Origin: Nitrospirota bacterium
GTDB taxonomy: Bacteria; Nitrospirota; Thermodesulfovibrionia; Thermodesulfovibrionales; UBA9159
Reading direction: 5' to 3'
NCBI GenBank assembly: GCA_021790195.1
Contig: JAJYIF010000009.1
Span: 1-64,000 of the forward strand
DNA: 64,000 nt
The notes below the pieces were generated by a model. The model made no database searches, was not told the origin of the DNA, and worked only from the letters and a program-made list of their open reading frames with translations. This document shows positions 60,356-64,000 of the stretch, piece after piece. Each line of letters opens with the position of its first letter. Position 1 is the stretch's first letter. The position numbers and the translations under genes are program-made.

Positions 60356-61069
60356 ATGGAGAGATCGAAGACTGCGGAGCAGGCGCAGTTTATCAAGGAC
60401 ATAACCGCGGGCCTGGCGCATGAGATCAGGAACCCTATAGCGGGAATAAAAGGGGCGCTCGAGGTCTTTCATCGGGAGCTCGATCTGTCTGGAGAAGACA
60501 GGGCCGTATTCGAAGAGATGCTCTTTCAGGTGAGAAAGCTCGATTTCATGGTCAGGAGCTTTCTCGAATACGCGAGGCCGCCCGAACCGAGAAACGTGCC
60601 GTCGAACATCAACTCTGTTATCCGGGATTCGCTAGCGCTTTTGTCCCGCTATGAGCTGCACAGGAACATCAGAAAGGTCTCGATCAGGGAGGACTTCAGT
60701 GATCCGGCCCCCTTGGTGAATGCGGATTCCAGGCAGCTCCAGCATGTCTTTTTGAACCTGACTCTTAATGCCCTGGACACAATGAAAGAAGGTGGAACGC
60801 TGTTATACAAGACCGCCGTTGACAAAGACTCTGTGAGGGTAGAGGTTTCAGATGCCGGCCTCGGCATAAACAGAGAAACCGTGGATACGATGCCCCGGCA
60901 GTTTCTTGCAGACCAGAGTCTTAGAAGGGGAGCCAACCTGGTGGTGAGCAGGTTGCTGATTGAGCGTCACGGCGGTCAAATAACAGTGGATAGCGGGGAA
61001 AAAGGGACGGTCTTCAGATTGAATCTGCCGCTGAGTAACGCTGCCGGCCAGGCGCTGCCTATTGAATAG
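60356..61069 (+). CDS. Sensorless histidine kinase (NtrB-like core)
   Basis: Protein of 237 aa: DITAGLAHEIRNPIAGIKGAL is the HisKA H-box, NLTLNALDTM the N-box, VSDAGLGI the G1 box and GANLVVSRLLIERHGG a weakened G2 box. There is no input domain or membrane segment; it begins directly before HisKA, behind GGAGGGGAAAT. No response regulator adjacent. It may take signals from a partner protein, or be the 3' part of a once longer kinase. Its sigma54-like promoter hints at a link to the sigma54 operon at 1.4 kb. Confidence 0.83.
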   Translation: MERSKTAEQAQFIKDITAGLAHEIRNPIAGIKGALEVFHRELDLSGEDRAVFEEMLFQVRKLDFMVRSFLEYARPPEPRNVPSNINSVIRDSLALLSRYELHRNIRKVSIREDFSDPAPLVNADSRQLQHVFLNLTLNALDTMKEGGTLLYKTAVDKDSVRVEVSDAGLGINRETVDTMPRQFLADQSLRRGANLVVSRLLIERHGGQITVDSGEKGTVFRLNLPLSNAAGQALPIE

Positions 61070-61438
61070 AAGCGGAACGCATAGCCTTCCGGTTGCCCGG
61101 GGAGGAAGCGGTACTCGCCTCAAGACCTTGCGTCAAATGGCACATGGTCAGCGATTTGGCGCAGCCCGTTAGCGCAGATGAACTTCGTCGCATGATGGGC
61201 AGGCACGACTCAAGAACTTTTTGCAACCGACGAGATGTCATGTTCGGGAAGCTCCGGGATTAATGAAAGCCGACTGTGTGAACATTTGTCAAAACGCTTA
61301 TGGAAAATTTACATTAAGGTGTCGAAACAAAAAAGTTTTGCGTCGCACCTGCCTATATTTTATGAATGATGTTGGCTAAGCAGTTTTGATTTTGAATTTC
61401 GGGCTGGAGCGCATGCGAAACTGCCGATTCGGGAAAGA
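61070..61438. other. Intergenic region without recognised features
   Basis: Lies between two convergent genes. A TTGTCA-18-TACATT pair on the plus strand near 61289 could be a promoter but no gene follows. No clear terminator or RNA motif seen. Confidence 0.4.
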
Positions 61439-61939
61439 CTAAATTATTTGAGGCTTGCCGGGAGTCTTCCTGGGATCAGGAGCTTCCTGGTGCTCGAAAA
61501 GGTTCTTTACCTCGTCCATAAGGTCGTTGATGTCTTTGAATTGTCTGTAGACCGACGCGAACCTGACGTAGGCGACCTTGTCCGTATCCTTCAGGGAAGA
61601 CATCACCTCTTCGCCGATCCATGTGCTCGGTATTTCTTTCACGCCCAGACCGATGAGTTTCTTTTCTATGGAATCAGTAAGACCGTCGAGGGAGTCGATG
61701 CTGATAGGTCTCTTCTCGCAGGCCTTCTTCAGTCCGTGGAGTATCTTTGACCTGTCAAAGGACTCGCGTCTGCCGTCTTTCTTTATGACCATGGGGATTA
61801 CGTCTTCGACGCGCTCATAAGAGGTGAACCTCTTGCCGCACTGAAGGCACTCCCTCCTGCGGCGGATCGCTTCTCCTTCTTTGCTTGTGCGGGAATCGAT
61901 GACCTTGTCTTCGAGGTTTCCGCAAAAGGGGCACTTCAT
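61439..61939 (-). CDS. nrdR: Transcriptional repressor NrdR
   Basis: Protein of 166 aa. [17 protein letters not shown] and [17 protein letters not shown] form the zinc ribbon; the ATP-cone follows ([16 protein letters not shown]). NrdR senses ATP/dATP and represses ribonucleotide reductase genes. Starts in the glyA stop (ATGA overlap). Confidence 0.96.
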   Translation of the reverse strand: MKCPFCGNLEDKVIDSRTSKEGEAIRRRRECLQCGKRFTSYERVEDVIPMVIKKDGRRESFDRSKILHGLKKACEKRPISIDSLDGLTDSIEKKLIGLGVKEIPSTWIGEEVMSSLKDTDKVAYVRFASVYRQFKDINDLMDEVKNLFEHQEAPDPRKTPGKPQII

Positions 61940-63177
61940 TGGTAAATGGGAAAACGCTCGCAGAGCGCCTTTGCGCGCTCTTTAAGGAGTCCGATCTCCT
62001 CGGGGTTCTTGCTGTTTTCGAGCACGGCTGATATGATGTCGGATATCTCGGACATCTCAGCCTCTTTCATCCCCCGTGTGGTGACGCAGGGTGTCCCTAG
62101 TCTTATTCCGCTGGTCACTGCGGGCGGCCTCGAATCATAAGGGATAGCGTTTTTGTTCACCGTTATGCCGGCGCCGTCAAGGGCCTCCTCGGCCTCTTTC
62201 CCGGTTATGTTCTTGTCGGTGAGGTCGACCAGCATAAGGTGGTTGTCCGTCCCGCCTGAGACGATCTTGAACCCCTTCTTTGTCAGCTCCTGCGCAAGCC
62301 GTCCAGCATTCTTTACCACCTGCCGCTGGTATTCCTTGAACTCCTCGCCCAAAGCCTCCTTCAGGGCCACCGCCTTTGCGGCGATCACATGGACCAGAGG
62401 GCCGCCCTGTATTCCGGGGAATATCATCTTGTCTATGGCCTTGCCGTATTCGGACCTGCACATTATCAATCCCCCGCGAGGGCCCCTGAGGGTCTTGTGC
62501 GTTGTGGTCGTTACAAAGTCGGCATACGGCACGGGCGACGGATGGACGCCGGTCGCCACGAGGCCCGCGATGTGGGCGATGTCCGCCATGAAGAGGGCGC
62601 CCACCTCTTTTGCGATTTCCGAGAATGCCTTGAAGTCCAGTATCCTCGAATAGGCGCTCGCTCCGGCAATTATCATCTTCGGCTTATGCTCCCTGGCGGT
62701 CCTACCTATCTCGTCGTAATCGATGAGCCCTGTTTTCGGGTCCACGCCATAAGAGACGCTCTTGAACAGAAGTCCGGAGAAACTTACGGCCGCCCCGTGC
62801 GACAGGTGACCGCCGTGGTTCAGGCTCATGCCGAGGATAGTATCTCCAGGCTTCAGGCAGGAAAAATAGACAGCCATGTTCGCCTGGGAGCCGGAATGGG
62901 GCTGGACATTCACATGCCCGGCTCCGAAAAGCTCCCGGGCGCGCCTTACCGCAAGATTTTCCACCTCGTCGGCAAATTCGCAGCCGCCGTAATATCTCCT
63001 TCCCGGATAGCCTTCAGCGTACTTATTTGTAAATATGGAACCCTGGGCCTCGAGCACCGCGTTGCTGACATAGTTTTCAGAGGCTATAAGGACAATCTTC
63101 TGCCGCTCCCGGTCCCTTTCCTTCTGAAGGGCTTCGAAGACCTCAGGATCAACACTCTTGAGCTGTTCCCGCGCCAT
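61936..63177 (-). CDS. glyA: Serine hydroxymethyltransferase
   Basis: Protein of 413 aa, full length. [44 protein letters not shown] and [15 protein letters not shown] (the PLP lysine lies in TTTHKTLRG) are canonical. Interconverts serine and glycine with tetrahydrofolate. The start overlaps rpiB by 29 bp, so the genes are coupled. Confidence 0.97.
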   Translation of the reverse strand: MAREQLKSVDPEVFEALQKERDRERQKIVLIASENYVSNAVLEAQGSIFTNKYAEGYPGRRYYGGCEFADEVENLAVRRARELFGAGHVNVQPHSGSQANMAVYFSCLKPGDTILGMSLNHGGHLSHGAAVSFSGLLFKSVSYGVDPKTGLIDYDEIGRTAREHKPKMIIAGASAYSRILDFKAFSEIAKEVGALFMADIAHIAGLVATGVHPSPVPYADFVTTTTHKTLRGPRGGLIMCRSEYGKAIDKMIFPGIQGGPLVHVIAAKAVALKEALGEEFKEYQRQVVKNAGRLAQELTKKGFKIVSGGTDNHLMLVDLTDKNITGKEAEEALDGAGITVNKNAIPYDSRPPAVTSGIRLGTPCVTTRGMKEAEMSEISDIISAVLENSKNPEEIGLLKERAKALCERFPIYQ

Positions 63178-63631
63178 GTCCCTTACCTCTTATCTTTCCT
63201 TCTATCGTCACAATCTTCCCGAGTCTGTTCGTATGTCTTCCCGCCTCGAAGTCCGTGGAAAACCATACCTTTACGATCTCCTTGGCAAGGTCTTTGCCGA
63301 TGACCCTTCCTCCCATCACGAGTATGTTCGCGTCGTTATGCAGCCTGCTCATCCTCGCGGCAAAAAGGTCGTTGCAGAGCGACGCCCTTATACCGGGGAA
63401 CTTGTTTGCCACTATGGACATGCCTATGCCGGTGCCGCAGATGAGTATGCCCCTGTCGATCTCTCCGCTTCCGACAGCCACGGAGACCCTCTCTCCGAAG
63501 TCGGGGTAGTCCACCGACTGAGGTCCGTTGGTGCCGTAGTCGACGCACTCGACCCCCCTGTCTTTAAGGACGGAAATTATCTCCAGCTTGAGTTCCAGGC
63601 CGGCATGGTCACAACCGATTCCGATTTTCAT
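63149..63631 (-). CDS. rpiB: Ribose-5-phosphate isomerase B
   Basis: Protein of 160 aa. [30 protein letters not shown] and [17 protein letters not shown] are RpiB signatures (catalytic Cys in CGTG). Pentose-phosphate pathway. First gene of rpiB-glyA-nrdR. About ten residues longer than usual at the C-terminus ([11 protein letters not shown]), in the overlap with glyA. Confidence 0.95.
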   Translation of the reverse strand: MKIGIGCDHAGLELKLEIISVLKDRGVECVDYGTNGPQSVDYPDFGERVSVAVGSGEIDRGILICGTGIGMSIVANKFPGIRASLCNDLFAARMSRLHNDANILVMGGRVIGKDLAKEIVKVWFSTDFEAGRHTNRLGKIVTIEGKIRGKGHGAGTAQEC

Positions 63632-63724
63632 TCAAACCCCAGCTTCTTATCTTATCCGACAGATTCTCTCCAAGTCAAGAAAAGCCCGAAGCACGGCGGA
63701 AAAGGCGGCACACACGAGATTTGC

Positions 63725-63753
63725 TACAGTATTTCGGGTCCTTATGGTATTCT
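63725..63753 (+). promoter_or_regulatory. Possible promoter, leaderless start
   Basis: TATTCT (63748-63753) with weak TACAGT 17 bp upstream. The ATG at 63759 is 5 bp after the -10 and no ribosome site exists. Confidence 0.35.
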
Positions 63754-63758
63754 AAAAA

Positions 63759-64000
63759 ATGAACTTTTCTCTCTTCGAGAAGCCGAGCAGATACATAAAC
63801 AACGAGGTCAACGCAGTTCATAAGACCGGGGAGGTTAGGGTCGTCCTCGCATTCCCGGACATCTATGACGTGGGCATGTCGCACCTCGGCCTAAAGATAC
63901 TTTACAAGATAATAAACGGGCTGCCTTACGCGTCTGCGGAGCGGGTCTTTTCCCCATGGCTCGATATGGAGGCCGGGATGAAGGCGAAGGGCACTCTGCT
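63759..64000 (+). CDS. Radical SAM protein, TIGR03960-like (5' part)
   Basis: Translated by hand from ATG 63759: MNFSLFEKPSRYINNEVN..., FPDIYDVGMSHLGLKILY, RVFSPWLDMEAGM, open to the window end (80 codons). This matches the N-terminal B12-binding-like part of the large radical SAM family TIGR03960 often located near rng/rplU. Iron-sulphur motif lies beyond the window. Confidence 0.8.
   Translation, partial: MNFSLFEKPSRYINNEVNAVHKTGEVRVVLAFPDIYDVGMSHLGLKILYKIINGLPYASAERVFSPWLDMEAGMKAKGTL

Noticed and set aside
61136-61160. TGGCACATGG near the kinase end as a sigma54 element
   Set aside because: No TTGC at the required 12-bp spacing and no downstream gene.

Overview
The window looks like an anaerobic, metal- or sediment-associated bacterium of the Nitrospirota/Thermodesulfovibrionia or a similar deep 'deltaproteobacterial' lineage. 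This is an inference from gene content only: multihaem c-type cytochromes with paired CXXCH motifs, NHL-repeat lipoproteins, many GT-C/TPR membrane glycosyltransferases, and GTG/TTG starts. No rRNA, tRNA, CRISPR or complete insertion sequence was recognised. Both ends cut a gene.

Layout. 0-6 kb: a truncated secreted Ig-like protein, then a sigma54-driven operon of a giant NHL/BACON/FG-GAP secreted protein and a five-haem cytochrome. 6-12 kb: an aminotransferase and GT-C/GT2 sugar-transfer genes. 11.5-20.3 kb: a leftward block of an outer-membrane beta-barrel, a four-helix-bundle protein, a PpiC foldase, an NHL lipoprotein, and tetra-, octa- and tetrahaem cytochromes. A separately promoted tetrahaem cytochrome with its own terminator follows. 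This block resembles a porin-cytochrome or cytochrome-filament export locus. 20.8-40 kb: more GT-C paralogues, a second NHL lipoprotein and heptahaem cytochrome, GtrA/GtrB-like proteins, and toxin-antitoxin modules (VapBC, two nucleotidyltransferase/HEPN pairs). 40-60 kb: surface-glycan genes, namely SDR, two radical SAM enzymes, C-methyltransferase, Nudix, TPP enzyme, HAD, a NeuB-SAF-cupin fusion and RfbFGH for CDP-4-keto-3,6-dideoxyglucose, with more TA modules. 60-64 kb: an orphan histidine kinase behind a sigma54-like promoter, rpiB-glyA-nrdR, and the start of a radical SAM gene.

How the genes may work together. GT2 enzymes charge polyprenyl phosphate with sugars, GtrA may move them across the membrane, and the many GT-C proteins transfer them in the periplasm. 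The cytochromes, NHL lipoproteins, PpiC and barrel would build an electron path across the outer membrane.

The most unusual signal is not a gene. The window is full of short repeat families with 7-9 bp periodicity, and of hairpins carrying a GTCAT tail. Five small genes are each bracketed by inverted copies of one family: two GIY-YIG nucleases by GTCAT hairpins, two four-helix-bundle (S23/Avd-like) genes by 7-bp-period repeats, and one GxxExxY nuclease-like gene by a 9-bp-period repeat. The same repeats sit in frame inside membrane proteins and even encode signal peptides. I propose these are small mobile cassettes, each with a family-specific repeat and a matching small protein. The bracketing is visible in the sequence; mobility is inference.
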